A stretch of DNA of 64,000 nucleotides from the NCBI GenBank assembly GCA_015680685.1, contig MNCI01020228.1:173965-237964 (forward strand), written 5' to 3'. Below the pieces are notes generated by a model, which was not told where the DNA came from, did not search any database, and saw only the letters and a list, made by a program, of their open reading frames with translations. Made by a program: the position numbers and the translations under genes. Shown here piece by piece: positions 46,665-59,937 of the stretch (within the stretch, counting starts at the first letter, position 1; the number at the start of each line of letters is the position of its first letter). Source of the stretch: Gnetum montanum (Eukaryota > Streptophyta > Gnetopsida > Gnetales > Gnetaceae).

Positions 46665-47900
46665 GTGAGAGAGATGGTCAACGACCACATTCTTGATTCC
46701 TTTGTGATTAACCATCATGAGATCGAATTCCTACAAGATCATGAGCCATTGTATGACACAAGGGCTCATCATTGGCTTATTCATAAGAAAGTGGATTTCA
46801 CTATGGTCCATGTGCACAAATACTTTGTAACCAAGCACATAATGCCTGAAATTTTCAAGAGCATACACCATTGCCATTAGTTTCTTTGTTGTGGTGGTGT
46901 AATTTAACTTTGCTCCCATAGTACTTTAGCTCACATAGTGGATATAGTATGGGTGTTTCTTATCATCCATCTGCATGAGCACTACTTCCAAGGCATAGTT
47001 AGATGCATCCATCATGATGTGGAAGGGTCTAGACTAGTCTAGTGCTCATAGGATTGGTATTTCGATGAGTTTCTCCTTTAACTATTAGAATTCAAGTTCA
47101 CATTCCTTGGTCCAAATGAAAGGTGAATCTTCCTTTGTAAGTTCTACCAACGGTTTTGTGATCTTAGAGAAATTCTCTATAAATCATCGGTAGTAGCTAG
47201 TGTATCTAAGGAATGACTGAACATCTTTAACTATTTTTGGTTTATGTGTTATTCCTTGGATGATCCTTATCTTTCATGGATCTACCTCAATCCCTACTTT
47301 AGTGATTCTATGCCTTAGTCCAATGCCTTCTTGGACCATGAGATGGCTATTTTGCTATGTTTCTACACATCTTTTTAGTAGTTGCTCAAGGTGGTCCAAA
47401 GCTTGCTCAAATGTAGCTCCATAGGTGGAAAAGTCATCCATGAAGACTTTCACACCATTACTGATATGCTATTGGAAAATACTAAGGACTAAGTGTTGAA
47501 ATGTTATAGGGGCATTGCAAAGACTGAATGACATCTTACAATATGCAAAAGTCCCCTAGGGGCTCGTGAATGTTATCTTGGCTTGATATTCTAGTGCATT
47601 TAGGATTTGGTTATAGCCACTATAACCATCCAAGAAGCTATACTAACAATGCCTAGATATGGTGTCAAACACTTGATTCACAAATGGCAATGGAAAATGA
47701 TCTTTAAATGTTGCCATATTCAATAGCCGCAAGTTGATACAGACCCACCATTTGCCATCCTTCTTTAGCACAATTACGAGTAGACTAATCCACTTACTAT
47801 CTATGATGGGATAGATGAACCATGCCTTGAGGAGTTGTTCAATTTCCTCCTTGATAATCTACTTCAATTTTGGGTTTAGCTACCTCTACAGCTACCTTTT
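46665..47900 (-). pseudogene. Athila-like reverse transcriptase and RNase H
   Basis: RT palm read on the minus strand: LVIVLKKDGKWWVCINLRLL near 47,780, FPLPFVNQVFDTISRHC, SFLDGYSGYNQILNALEYQ, the catalytic VFMDDFSTYG at about 47,435-47,460 and the thumb/connection (SFLRYTSYYR) at about 47,200. RNase H follows at 46,731-46,919 with NYTTTTKKLMAMVYALENFR and VHMDHSEIHFLM. FMDD replaces the usual YVDD/FMDD choices of Ty3 enzymes and is acceptable. Many stops and shifts. Confidence 0.85.
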
Positions 47901-48346
47901 AGGCTTCATGGCTAGGTTAGTGTAAATGTGATGCTAGCATATCGTTGGGTCAATTCCTGTTAGCTCAGGATATGACCAAGAAAAGGTTGTTGGCCATTTG
48001 TTAATCACCTTTAACAAATTTTTTTAGGAGTGAGTTTGGCATTAATTATGACTAGTTTACCATTATTTAAGAATGCATATTCCATGTTGACCAATAAAGT
48101 TTTTAGCTCTAGGGGCTCCTGCTTGAAGTTATCAAGGATTTCCTACTCTCCCAAATAGGTATCATCATCTTCATTAGAGAGTTGGGAATGAACTTATTCA
48201 AGTTTATCCATGCCTTCAACATAAGCACATGTTCGACTCTTAGATGGTTCCATGCATAATGTGATACTATTTAAGTTAGCTATCAGCCACTGGGTGTCCT
48301 CCTATTTTGTGGTTGCTACGTATAGACACTTTTGCATGTTGATTTC

Positions 48347-48850
48347 TTATGGACACTGATTACATGCTTTAATGTATGTACTTCTGGTGGAGAAAATATT
48401 TTGCACGCAATTGCATCCATTATTACTATACATGATGCATGGAATATGATTCTTCTCTATTCTACTCAATTCATTTTCTTTAGAGATTTCTAAAGAAAGA
48501 TCTATTATGCCCATACTTGCATCAATCATGCTTAACCAAACTCTTCCCATAATGATGGAAAAGTCACTTTTGTAGTTTTCAACCTTGATCACTGGAAAAT
48601 CAACAAGATAGGACCACCCACAAACTATGGTCACAATGTCCTCTACTAGTCCTAGAGAGATAGTAATTGACTAATCTACCAATTCTAGATAGATGTTACT
48701 CTTCTTGAGAGGTGGTAGGTTTCAAGCCTTGTACATGTCATGGGACATGAGATTAACTCTAGAACCAAAGTCAAGAAGATTCTTACATGGCTCATCTCCA
48801 GTAATTTGTAGGTAAATGAGTCAACTTCCTAGGTCAAATCTTTTCATGAT
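48347..48850 (-). pseudogene. Athila-like protease segment
   Basis: Active-site block LLDFGSRVNLMSHDMYKA near 48,740-48,790 (D-F-G-S for the usual D-L/S-G-A), then IYLELVD and ISLGLVEDIVT. The C-terminal block SDFSIIMGRVWLSMIDASMG is at 48,510-48,570. Two stops lie between. The intervening 47,900-48,346 is the linker to RT with no intact domain. Confidence 0.75.
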
Positions 48851-50520
48851 AAGATTACCAACCTTGATCTAGTTAGAAATAGCATGAGTTAGCATCACAG
48901 TGTGAATCTAAGGTGACAGTTGGTTTCAAGTATACTTGAAGCTATTTGAGGTAGAGGATGAGGGTATGGGAGATGCAAAACGATCAACTAGACTAGGTTG
49001 TGGGGGTTGGAGAGGACTGTTGGATTAAAAGAAGGGTCTTTTTTCTTGGATCGATTATTTGAACCACTTGGTTGGAAAGCCAATTGTGAATGTATAGCCC
49101 TCATAGAATTGTGTTGTTATAGCTATGGAGGAATCTCACTCTACATGGATGGAGTAGGAGGTAAGTAGGTTGAAGGTAGAGGTGTGTGTGTAGACAAATG
49201 TAGAGGGTGGTATGGATATGGGTTTTTCCCTCAAGTAGATGATGAATGTATTTGATGGTACTCTGGAGGGTAATAGAGATGTTGAAATGAGGTATAACTT
49301 GCAGAACTTCTTGGAGAGACAGGTTATTGAACATAGTACCTANTAGAACTTCTTGGAGAGACAAGTTATTGAACATAGTACCTATATGGATCTGGTTGCC
49401 TATAAGGGTACTACTACCTTAGTGGTGGCATTCCCCATGATTGTGGTTGGTACCACTATTGGTATTGTTCATAATATTGTGGACGAGATCCACTTGGGTA
49501 GTAAGCTTGTTGTTACTAGTGGAATTGCCTTGGATTGCCTTGAGAATAAGGTAATCATCTAGGTGCTTGCCTATGTGCTAGTCAATGATTCCATGCATAT
49601 ACCCTAGACTCTTATAAGTGTGACACCATATGGTAACAACCTTTTAGATGTTTGTATTAACAAATATCAAAATTAGTTTCATCATAAAAGTTGGTTTCCA
49701 CAACTTACTCTACAATTGTAGCTTTGCCCTTACCTCTTTGGTAGGCACAGTTAGCTTCTTCTCACCTCCTATGGTTACAATCACTATTTTACTCTTTGGA
49801 TTCTTCAGAAATACTCATAGTAGGTTGAAATTTTTCATCCAAAGAGTCCCATAATTTATCAACTTTTGGTAAAATATCAGAAACATATTTTTGGATGGGA
49901 AAGGTTTTCTTGTTACTCCTCCTTGTCACAAAATCAGACCTCCTATTTTTTGATGGAAGGGTCCCAATTATACTGTTCTCACTTTCCTTTTTTCATAACT
50001 CACCTTCTTATTTTACTACCTATTCAATTAGCTTTTGGATCTAATGAGCTTTTAGTTCAAACAATCTCCCTTGGGCATACACCTCAAGGGTACTTCTAGT
50101 TTCTACTCTAAGCCCATCTATGATGTGGCAAAGTTGTTTCCTCTAAGAATAATCATGGCTAGGGCATCAATGTAAGAGTGAATAGTATCTACCCATGAAG
50201 GCATTAAAGGGTTCATGTTTTCCCTATTTCTAGCCTTAGATTTGCTTTCTCAAATTATACACTCTAGTGTACGTTTCGTGTTTATCATTAAATAGCTCTA
50301 ACATGGTACTCCATTGGTGAATGGATTCTAGTTCCAATGTCTAGTACTAGCTTTTGGCTTCCTTGATGAGTGTCCTAGGGAAGGACTTGAATTTGTACCA
50401 TTTATTTTCAATGTTTTATAAGGCACAGGCATCATGGAAAGCTTGTAGATGTTTTATAAGGCACAGGCATCATGGAGAGCTTGAGTCCCTACCTTGGATA
50501 TTACTTTTTTCTAAATCCAA
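48851..50520 (-). pseudogene. Athila-like gag fragment
   Basis: Heavily decayed gag on the minus strand. The capsid segment lies around 50,200-50,480, matching the 34.1-kb gag. The segment corresponding to the 34.6-kb Lys-rich part is near 49,640-49,930, and a Pro/Gln/Tyr-rich tail is at 48,950-49,450. A single N at 49,343 sits between two 40-base near-identical segments. A 37-base tandem duplication with GGCACAGGCATCATGGA lies at about 50,412-50,475. Confidence 0.65.
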
Positions 50521-51148
50521 ATTATGAATAGTGGATCACAAGTTTAGGGTTACATCCTCATCATCAATAACAGGGGCTGGAGAATCTTCATGTTGAGAAC
50601 CTTCAAAGGAAGGATCCTCATTGTCGTCTTGATTTAGTAGGAATAAGGGATTAGTGTAATGTTTCCCCTTCATAGCCTCATGGAGCTTCTCCTAATGTCA
50701 ATCTCACTTGTATTATGTTTCAATGGGCTAGTAGTTTTGAGTTTCATAACCATTCACAACATATTCCTTATGAAGATTTGTGATGCCCAATTTTTTAAGG
50801 ATTTGAAATAGCATCCCTGGCACAGATCTATCAGGGAGAAAAATTATGTTTCCCTTTATATCATGTCATCACAGATATTCATCCTGATGTAGGATGAAGG
50901 TGAAGTCTAGTTCATACTCATCTAGATGAGTATATACCACTTTTCACTCCTGTGGGACTAGTTTGACATCTTCATGTCTGTGGAAAGAAGAAGAAATTTT
51001 GCAAAATGAATAAAATTATCAATGTGCTTAGTAGTTATATGTAATTGAGAGTGATGTTGACATTGAGTTTGTCCAATGATATTAATAATATTTACTAATC
51101 CTAGATAGAACACATTTCAATGAACAAAATCCCTAGCAATGGTGCCAA
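50521..51148 (-). other. Leader of the minus Athila-like element with primer-binding site
   Basis: Noncoding or N-terminal gag remnant. The primer site is at 51,130-51,148, read on the minus strand as ATTGGCACCATTGCTAGGGA directly after the LTR. It is close to the Athila Asp-tRNA site. Confidence 0.6.
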
Positions 51149-51987
51149 TGATGAGTGGTGAGATACCCCTATGCCTAACCATACAAATCACAGAGCATTC
51201 ATGTGTGATCCAGTCGAATTCCATGAACTTTGTAGTTTCCAGTGCACTAGCCTTCTAGGAAGTGAATCTTTGCCTTAAGGTCAACTGTTGTCTTTCCAGT
51301 TACACTTGTGAAGTACACTAGTATGGTTAAGTGTAATTAATGCATTTGATTTTTATCATTTTTTATTTTATGTATTTCATGTTTAAAGAGAAATAAAGTA
51401 ATTAGATTAACTATTTTAATTTAATTAATTAACTAGTATCTAAGTAGTCCTAACACAAGCATTCAATCCCACTTTCCATACACCTCCTAAACCCACGTAT
51501 CCACTGTTGGGTTACCAAGCACTACACTATTGGGCATACTAAGCAATAACACTACTTGGATTACCAAGAGAATGTGTTACACTCAAAGTGGTTGTACTTA
51601 TGTGTTTAATCTATCTTACTTAATTGCTTCATTAACTTAAATACTAGAAAACATTTAATAAATAATTGAAAACATTAAATGCACTTGTGAAATATTTAAT
51701 CTATCCATACTATTGTAAGGATTATCAGAAAGCTTGTCTTTATTGTAGCACATATTATTTTGCTTAGGTACAACAATGCTCGAATAAAGATCCATACACT
51801 TAGTGACTCCTACTATGTGCACTCACGAGAAAAATTTTAACTCTTAAATGAACAAACTGCAAGAGCTTCACTACTAATAAAATATTGATGCCATAAATGT
51901 GGTTGGTAGAAGCCTATTTATAGGAAAAATACTAATACTGCATCGATGAGGCCTCATGGACGTAGCCAACAAAACTGTGACTCATCA
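51149..51987 (-). mobile_element. Athila-like 5' LTR, minus orientation
   Basis: Plus-strand limits TGATGAGTGG and GACTCATCA, 839 bp. Minus-strand TATA (CCTATAAATAGG) at about 51,910. Short U3 with GATGAGGCC and GACTCATCAG elements. The 3' partner was not located. Outer flank is GTATG. Confidence 0.78.
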
Positions 51988-53339
51988 GTATGGTTCCTGT
52001 AAAGAAAATAAATACAATAATTAAAATTTTAAGAACATCACTTAGACACTTTCATGGTTTACAAGCACTAGTTATGGGACTAGAAAGACATATTGCCCAT
52101 GCGTAAAGGCATTCCTATAGCTAAGGCCCTACCTACTTCTTTCCTTTTCTTTCCCTTAGGGTGATGGTTTTCCTCTATGGTTCTTAGGGCTTTTGATTGT
52201 AGAAGAGAAGGAATATGTCAATGCAAGATCACTGTAATTGAAATGGAGTTGATCTAAACTTGGAATGGACTTATATTAGATCATCTTAATTACATAATTC
52301 ACCAAGGATGTTGTATAACTAGGATGTAGATAACCTATCCATTGTTCTCTATCTACCATTTACTTACTCCACTGTCTATCACCTTACTACCTCATACAAT
52401 GGTAAATTGATAGTTTTGCTTTCTAGTTTGTATAATCCTAAGGAAATTCCTCATATGAGTATGGAACTTAACTCAAAATAATCATTTATCATATCAGATG
52501 CTTATAGACTCCTTGTGATAATGATATGCAAGGACATATTAGGCATACACTTACTTTGGGAAAATCCCACTTGCATCTTCCTTGGTTTACCACAAGTTAA
52601 ATCCCCTGACCATAGTCTAATTTTGCAATCAATTATATTTTTAGCCTAAAACATCCAGTTTGTGCTCTAGTTTGGCATTAGAACATTCTCCAAGAACTCA
52701 TTCCATGCACTCTAATTACTTCTATTTGGTGAACCATATCCTCTTCCATGTTGTTTCTATGATTATCTAGTTTTTGGCTTTCATTTGGCTCTTATTTCAA
52801 CTTTAAATTTGCTCAAAATTCCTCAACACTACAAGTGAAAAATCTAGCTATGAATAGCTACATTAATGCATCTCCATTAATGCAACCCCATTGATGCATA
52901 ACAAACATATGATATATACTTGTGATAATTAGCTTATTTTTCACCATTTCTTCCTAATACTAGAGGACTTTTTATCATTGTTTAGAGCTCAAGAGATTTC
53001 CAAGTATCACAACTTCTAAAATGCTTACTTGGTTTCACTCATTTTTTGATCCTTGAACTATCAAAGGTACACTTTATGTTATGGGGGCCTCAAACACTAG
53101 CTTTTCATAGAAATGTTTCTAACTTACCATGAATAAGATATTAAATTAACGATCACCAAGGTTAATTACAACAATCAAGCTCCTTTAGAACATGAATAAA
53201 ATAATACCATAAGTCTATGATCATTAAACAAAGAGTTCATGATAAAATTCCAACATCTAAGCAATAGAACATGACCCAATCAAATAAAGAAAGGTGTCCA
53301 AAGGGGACAAACTTTATGCCTAAGAGCTAATCTTAGGTT
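51988..53339. other. AT-rich stretch, no gene seen
   Basis: No domain, long frame or clear repeat unit was found. It probably contains further decayed retroelement sequence that lies upstream of the coiled-coil ORF of the next element. Confidence 0.4.
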
Positions 53340-56230
53340 ATGTTTGTGATTGTAGATGGCATACAAGAGAGGACCACAAGCAAGAGGGCCATTGCAACCC
53401 AAGGAGAAGCGACCATGAGGAGGAGGAAGCTAACAACAATAATAATAGCAACAATAACCCCAAGAGTAAGCAGTCAAGACTACACATGTATCAGGGCCCT
53501 ATCGGAGGAACCTAAAGTAGAATTTATCAGATAGATTCCTACTACAAAGATAGGTCAATCCAAATAGGGTGAAGTCCTAAGGCCAAGATCTAATCTTGAG
53601 GTCAAACTCATGAAAGCTTGCCTAGAAATGATCCATACTAAACAGATTGAGAGCTCCATCTTGTAGGATCTAAACTTTAGACCATTTCTATAATTTCCAT
53701 CAAAAGAGGTCTAGACATAACTTTAAGGGTCTCTATTATGACCCATTCTCTTTAATAGTGGAAAATGGTACATGGGGGAAACCTATCTCTTTTGGAACAA
53801 CCAATAAGGATATGTCTTTGTTAAAGTAAAGCACATCAATATCTCCTCCTTAGTTGAGACCATTGCAAAAGCTCTCAGAATTTCAATCTTTGGGATAAAG
53901 TTAGAAGAAATATCCATATAAGTTGGCTTAGAGACCAAGAAAGAATGGATCCAGTGGTGCTATGGAGTGGACCATAAAGAGTACAATGCCTTAAGAAAAG
54001 TGGAGCAAGCGTACTTCAAAATTATGATCTATTACTTTAATTTAATGATGAGATCAAGTAAGGTCATAGCCTTCTCCACGAGGGCATGTGTGACTCTAAG
54101 TAAGAAATTTCTAGTTAACCTACCACAACTCATCTTCCTTAAGATAGAAAAAAATTTTAAGGAGAATGAAAAGAGTTGGAAGATACTTCCCTTCTCATAC
54201 TTGATCAAAAACCTATGCAATAGGGAAGGAATAGCCTGCTATTCCAATGATATGATCCACCATGCTTCTTCAACATCATGGCATGAGATGGCAAAAGACA
54301 ATACTATTGCCAAGCTTCAATAAGAGGAACTACCACCACCTACAGCACCAAAGATAATACCAAAGATTCTTGTAGCTTTTGAAAACCTTATGAAACTTAG
54401 GGAGCAATAGCTACAATAACAACAAGCCTTTAGAGGTGATAGTGAACCCTTGATGTATCATCCAACCATAAGCCATTTGAACAAGGTCATAAGGACCATA
54501 AACTTGTTGGATAGTAAGATGATGTCATTGTTCTTAGCACAAAGAAACTAGATACTTACTCAATCTAATCCTAATTCCATAGAGGTAACTATGTCTATTC
54601 CAAGACAAGAGTTTTTAAAATTTTTAGAAATCCAATAACCTTCTTTATAATGTTGGATGAAGGCAAAAAAGTGATGGTCCTAGTCATGCTATGCAAGAGA
54701 TAAGAGTTAGTGGTAGAGGTGGTGGAAAATCATGTTGGAGAAGCTCTAAATGTTCCTAGTGCATTTGTTCTTGATATTACTACTATGACAGATATACGTG
54801 CATCAATAAGAGTAGGGAGTGGAAGGATGAGCATTGCACAAGTTGAGAAAATGTTGGAATGACCAATGAGAGCTAGGCAATCACTTCTAGACATCTTTGA
54901 TCTTCTAGAAAACCTATCAACAACCCAGTTATAGCTACTAGAGATGTGCGGAAAGTTATTAATTACCAAAGAATCACTTGAGGTGGCCACTACTAGCAAT
55001 CAATGGTTGACCACCAAGGTTGCAAAACTAAGGGTCCCTTTCTTTGATCCTATCATTCTTAGGCCTAGGATGATAGGAAATGAATCTTTTTAGTAGCTTC
55101 AATAGAAATACTAGGAGACCAAGAATGCTCAGGAGATGAAAATTTTTAATGTGTCATTGTTAGAAGCAATGGCAAATAACACTGATAGTGACCTTCATTA
55201 AGTTTACAAAAAAAACTTGATGTTAATCCATAACAACCATCACCTTTAGAATTCTAAGTAGTAGAAGGATAAAATGATAGAATATATTTGCTACTAGTAG
55301 GAATAGCTTTTCAAGGTGAACTTGAATATGAGGAGGTTGGCTATAGAGAACAAAAATATCTTGATGGAAGAGGTTTGGACCATTTGCTAGAAGAGTTCTA
55401 TTGAGATTACCAACTAGAAAAATGAAGCCTTGAAATATGAATGGGTGAAGAACCACTATGGGAGCTAGGTTAGAATGCTTAAGAAGGTTAACAAGAAAGA
55501 AATCAATTTGGCTAAGACAAAGGTGAGTGAGATGATCAAATAATTCCAATAAAGAGTTGATGCATGGTAGTCCATCTTCAATGGACCTAATGCATATAAC
55601 CAAGTAGAAATTTACCTAATGAAGTTAAAATTGATGAGCTAATCAAGTATATGAAGCTTGCCAACCTCCATTACCCAAACTTGAAAATGCTAACTATGGG
55701 AAGGCCTAAGACAGAATAAGAGAAATATGTGGCTAACTCTTACCTTCTTTATGAGGTAGAGTTCAAGCTTCACAAGGAGACAAAAATAAGTTGGAAGTAA
55801 CCAATGTAGAGCTTGAATTTCTTAGAAGAAAGTTTATTGATCAATGATCTATTGTTGAGAACTTGGCCATGAAAATAAGTAACTAAAAGAAATTGTAGAA
55901 CCATGTCCATATGTTCAACATTGAGCATAAATAATTCATAGCCTAGTTTATTAACATGAAGCAGATGTTTCCATCACTATCATTCTTGTGGACTATTTCA
56001 ACACAAGCACATCTAGTTGAAATAGCCTAGACTATCCATGATCCACGCAAGAAAAAAGAGAAGATGAAGGTACTCTTGAATGTCTTCTAGTTTTTGGTAG
56101 TAGTAGAAGTAGTGATATGATAGCCTGAATCACCAATAGCGTTGTGACATGATGAAGGATCCTCCGTGCCACAAAAACCTTCACCTATAGGCATGGTGTG
56201 AAGACTTCATTTCAACCACCATTATTTGGT
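53340..56230 (+). pseudogene. Second copy of the extra coiled-coil ORF of an Athila-like element
   Basis: Plus strand. Readable pieces are 53,340-53,534 and 53,967-54,323, the latter with VEQAYFKIMIYYFNLMMRSS, FSTRACVTLSKKFLVNLPQL and LIKNLCNREGIACYSNDM. These align block by block with the 40.3-kb ORF (RIYFKIGNYHLF, ARGCVVLMGKVNANLPHLYL, IIGYTND). The later coiled-coil part (about 55,300-55,800, NHYGSxVRMLKKVNKKEINL) matches LKEHFxDQVGMCNHILEKEI of the other copy. Frequent stops. Ends about 200 bases before a polypurine tract and LTR in the same orientation. No function can be assigned. Confidence 0.62.
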
Positions 56231-56420
56231 TGGGAGCTTGCAAAATTTTGTAATAAGAAGTCCAACATTCTTTTTGTAAACTATACAATACTTTTTTATA
56301 AATGTAGGACTCAAATTTAGTTAGTTAGTTAATTAGTTAATAAAGTTCCATACTTCTCCAAATTTTGTAAGAAATTTAATCCCATTTTATTCACTCAAGG
56401 ACAAGTTTTTAGTTAGTTGT

Positions 56421-56430
56421 GGAGGTAAGA
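56421..56430 (+). other. Polypurine tract before LTR
   Basis: GGAGGTAAGA directly before TGAAATG, after a CTCAAGGACAAGTTTT segment like that at 42,660. It marks the downstream LTR as a 3' LTR of a plus element. Confidence 0.65.
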
Positions 56431-57288
56431 TGAAATGTTAATAAGGTGACTACATTGATGTATCCTTGTCAATGCATCCTCATCAATGGATCTCAATATG
56501 CATTGGTGCTTGTGCATTGATGCTAATGTAATCACTTCCTATATAAATGCACACACTTATTGCATTTATGGCATCATTCAATCATTACCTTGGCTAGACT
56601 CTTGTAGTTTCTTTCTATAGATGTTAGTAAAAATTTTTCTTTGAGTGTTCATAGTATGGATTGAAGTTATTGTATGACATTTTATTTAAGTGCAATATGT
56701 ATCTAAACACAGTCACATGAACAATAATTAAATTTAGATTTCTTCCATCCATTACAGCACTTGGATTATTTTAACTTTACTTTCTATCAATTTACTTTGA
56801 ATGAAAATTAATTTCTTGTTATTAAATATTTAATATTATAATTTATAATTAATGTGAGTGCAACCACTTTGAGTGTGATCTATTATACTTGGTAATCCTA
56901 GTAGTGGATGCTTGGTACACCTAGCAATAAACACCTGGTAATCTAGTAGTGTTAATATAAATTTAAAATATGTATAGAAAGTGAAAACACATTTAGGATA
57001 ATTTAGTTAATTGATTATTTAATTTAAATATTAAACCTTCCTTTATTTAATTATTTTTCAGAAACCAAAAGTAATAAAAAGTTATAAAAATAAATATCTT
57101 ACATCTCAATCACATTTAACCATGCAAACAAGTTAATACAAGTGATGATTGGGAAGACAATGACTAGTAACAGTGTCTTTCACCATCTAAGAATATAGGG
57201 CATTTAGGTAAAACATAGTCCACAAAATTTGGTTGAATCACATGTACACACTAGTGATTCGTATGGTTGGGTGTAGGGCTACGCATCA
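56431..57288 (+). mobile_element. Athila-like 3' LTR, plus orientation
   Basis: TGAAATGTTA to CTACGCATCA, 858 bp. TATA box CTATATAAATGC near 56,540. U3 is built of TGATGCATC/GCATCCTCATCAATG-type motifs. U5 ends GGGTGTAGGGCTACGCATCA as in relatives. It abuts a gag fragment in the opposite orientation. Confidence 0.75.
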
Positions 57289-59019
57289 AAAGGTTTTTCT
57301 CTATACGACTTCATCTAGTGGTTATTCCTATTCAAGATCATCGAAACATACTTTCTTTTTTGAATGAAGGGATTTCTATTGTGCTCCTCTACACTTTTTC
57401 TTTTTTTGAGTTCTCCTTCTTCCTTGTCCACTTAATCAATGAGCCTTTGGATTTGATGAGCCTTCATCTCTAATAGGCTTCCTTGGGCATAAACCCCAAG
57501 ATTATCATTGGTTTTATTTCTAAGTCCATCTAGCATGTGGCAAAGTTGTTCCCTTTGAGAAACCATGGCCTAAGAATTAGTGCAAAATCAAGTAATTCCT
57601 ACCTAGGGCTACATTAAGGGATTCATAATTACCTTGTTTCCATCATTGGATTTTTCTCTCAACTTGGAGATCCTGAAGTACATTATATATTTATCATTGA
57701 ACAACTTCATCATTGTACTTCATCTATGAATAAACTCTAGCTCTAAGGAATGATATAAAATTTTAAATTTTTTATAAGTATCTTGGAAAATAGTTTGGGT
57801 TCCTACCCCTTATTTTTAATATTTTTTTAAGACAGAGGCATCATGGAAGGCTTGCAGATGATGTTGTAAATTAGCATTATATCCTCCTTAAAATTTAGAG
57901 ATGTTCATATTAAGTTGTTTGATTTGGCTATTACTTTAATGCTTGGTAGAAATATGAATTTCTTCTAAAATATTTATCATGCTTCTCATAGCAAGTAGTG
58001 GCTTATCATGGTCATTATAATCATGGTGACCCTTGCCATGGCCATGTCTCCTATGATGTGTCCTACTATGTCATCTTTCTTGATGATGCTCTTTCTCTTC
58101 CTATTGGTATATATGCTCTCTCCTACCATCTCTAATATGGGTCCTCCTATCATCTTCATCTCAATCTTGATCATTTCTCTTTGGTCTCAATCATGTTTCC
58201 TCTTATCAAAGTTTGATGATGAGAAGGATGATAAAGGTGGAGCACTATGCAAGTGGTGTTGACTCATCCTTCTCCTTTGATCCCTTGGTTGTTCTCTTGG
58301 TAAATGGTTTAGAGATCTTGGCCTTGAGGTTCTTCTAGTTTTAGAATCAATTCTCTCCTCACCTTGGTGATTCACCAAGGTTGATTGTAATAATTGATAA
58401 TTTGTGTCATCCTTGCTGAAGGGAGGAGGACCTTGGTATTAAGATTATCCTACTAGAAATTCTAGCCCTCCTTTTGTGATTACGAAAACAATGAGATTGG
58501 AACCTATTTACCCTTGGAGGATTTATGTCAAGCCTCCATGCATTTATATTTTCTAAGCTAGCCCTATTTTAGTTGATAATATTTACAAAGATGCTCCTTC
58601 ATTTGGTAGTCTAGGGCTATTGGTTCAAGCCCCACCTTCATGAGAGCTATCATGAACATGGAAGGAATAGAATGATCATGAGCAACACAACATTATCCTC
58701 CAAATATCTCTAGCATAGCTTCTTATCCTAATGGATGATGAAAGTGCAGTATAGATAATAGGGATCTAGATGTGCATAGACCACCTTTAGTTATTGAGGA
58801 ATCTCATCAACATCCTTTTGAGGTTCATCCTATTGGTTAGATTCATTAGTTGGTGATGAATCAATCCTGTGAAAAGAAGTCATCTTAGTTTGTCCTTATA
58901 TCATGTGCCTTAATAAAATATTATTATTATTATTATAAGAGATGATTTTTTATATACTTTTATAATGACTTTGTATGATTTCACTATCTAAAAATACTTA
59001 GTGTACTTAGCTAAAATGA
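57289..59019 (-). pseudogene. Athila-like gag fragment, minus strand
   Basis: Decayed gag. The capsid core at 57,450-57,760 reads LELEFIHR and STMMKLFNDKY, parallel to LELESIRRWSTMLELFNDKY at 34.2 kb. Upstream (58,000-58,400) is an Arg/His/Ser-rich region and 58,400-59,019 is the leader. It lacks everything downstream of the capsid/nucleocapsid, being cut off at 57,288 by the opposing LTR. An ATT microsatellite lies at 58,919-58,938. Confidence 0.65.
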
Positions 59020-59937
59020 GTCCTTAGAAATGACACCAATGATGAGTAGCTAGTATTCCCTGCCCCCAAGTATACAAATGACTAGCATATACATATGATC
59101 TAGTTGAATTTCATAAACTTCATTTACCTAAGTAGCCTATATCCTTAGATGGTGAAAGAGATGGTTACTAGTTGTTATCTTCCTAATCCCACTTATGTTA
59201 CTTTATTCATATGGTTAAGTATAATTGAGGCATACAATACTTGTTTTTATACTTTTTATTATTTTCTTTTATCTTGTAGAATGATTGAATGAATGAAAAG
59301 TTTAAGTATTTAATTTGACTAATTACTTAATTAAATTATCCTAAACATGAACCATCCATTTCCACTTTTCACACACATCCTAAACATATACTAATACTAT
59401 TTGGTTATCAAGTGTTTACTATTGGGTGTAATTGTTAGGTGTACCAAGTATCCACTATTGGAATTACCAAGTGCTATTATATTATGCTCAAAGTGGTTGT
59501 GCTCACATTAATTACAAATTAGAATATTAAATATTCACAATAATAAAGTAAATTACATTAAAGTAAAATGTTGGGAAATAAAGTTAAACTAATCCAAGTG
59601 TTGTAATGGATTGAAGAAATCTTGATTTTATTGTTTTTCATGAAATTATACCTAGGTACATATTGCACTCAAATAAAATGTCATATAATCAATTTGATCC
59701 ATGCTATGGGCACCCAGAGGGAAAATTTTACTAATTTCTATAGAAAGAAACTACAAAAATGTAGTACATGCTAGGGTATCAACCAAACACTATCATAAAT
59801 GTAGTACATGTGCATACTTATATAGGAAACAACTGAATTAGCATCACCACACATGTACCAATGCATCTTGAGATGCTTTGATAAGGTTATGTTAATGGAC
59901 ATGCATCAACACAATTGCCTGATTTGACGTTTCATCA
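59020..59937 (-). mobile_element. Athila-like 5' LTR and primer site, minus orientation
   Basis: Primer site TTGGTGTCATTTCTAAGGA (59,021-59,039, minus). The LTR is 59,040-59,937 (plus-strand TGATGAGTAG to GTTTCATCA, 898 bp), with minus-strand TATA CCTATATAAG near 59,820. U3 contains GATGCAT-type motifs. Confidence 0.72.

Noticed and set aside
42692-51987. Plus LTR at 42.7 kb and minus LTR at 51.1 kb as the two LTRs of one element
   Set aside because: They are in opposite orientation and differ in U3, so they cannot be a direct-repeat pair.
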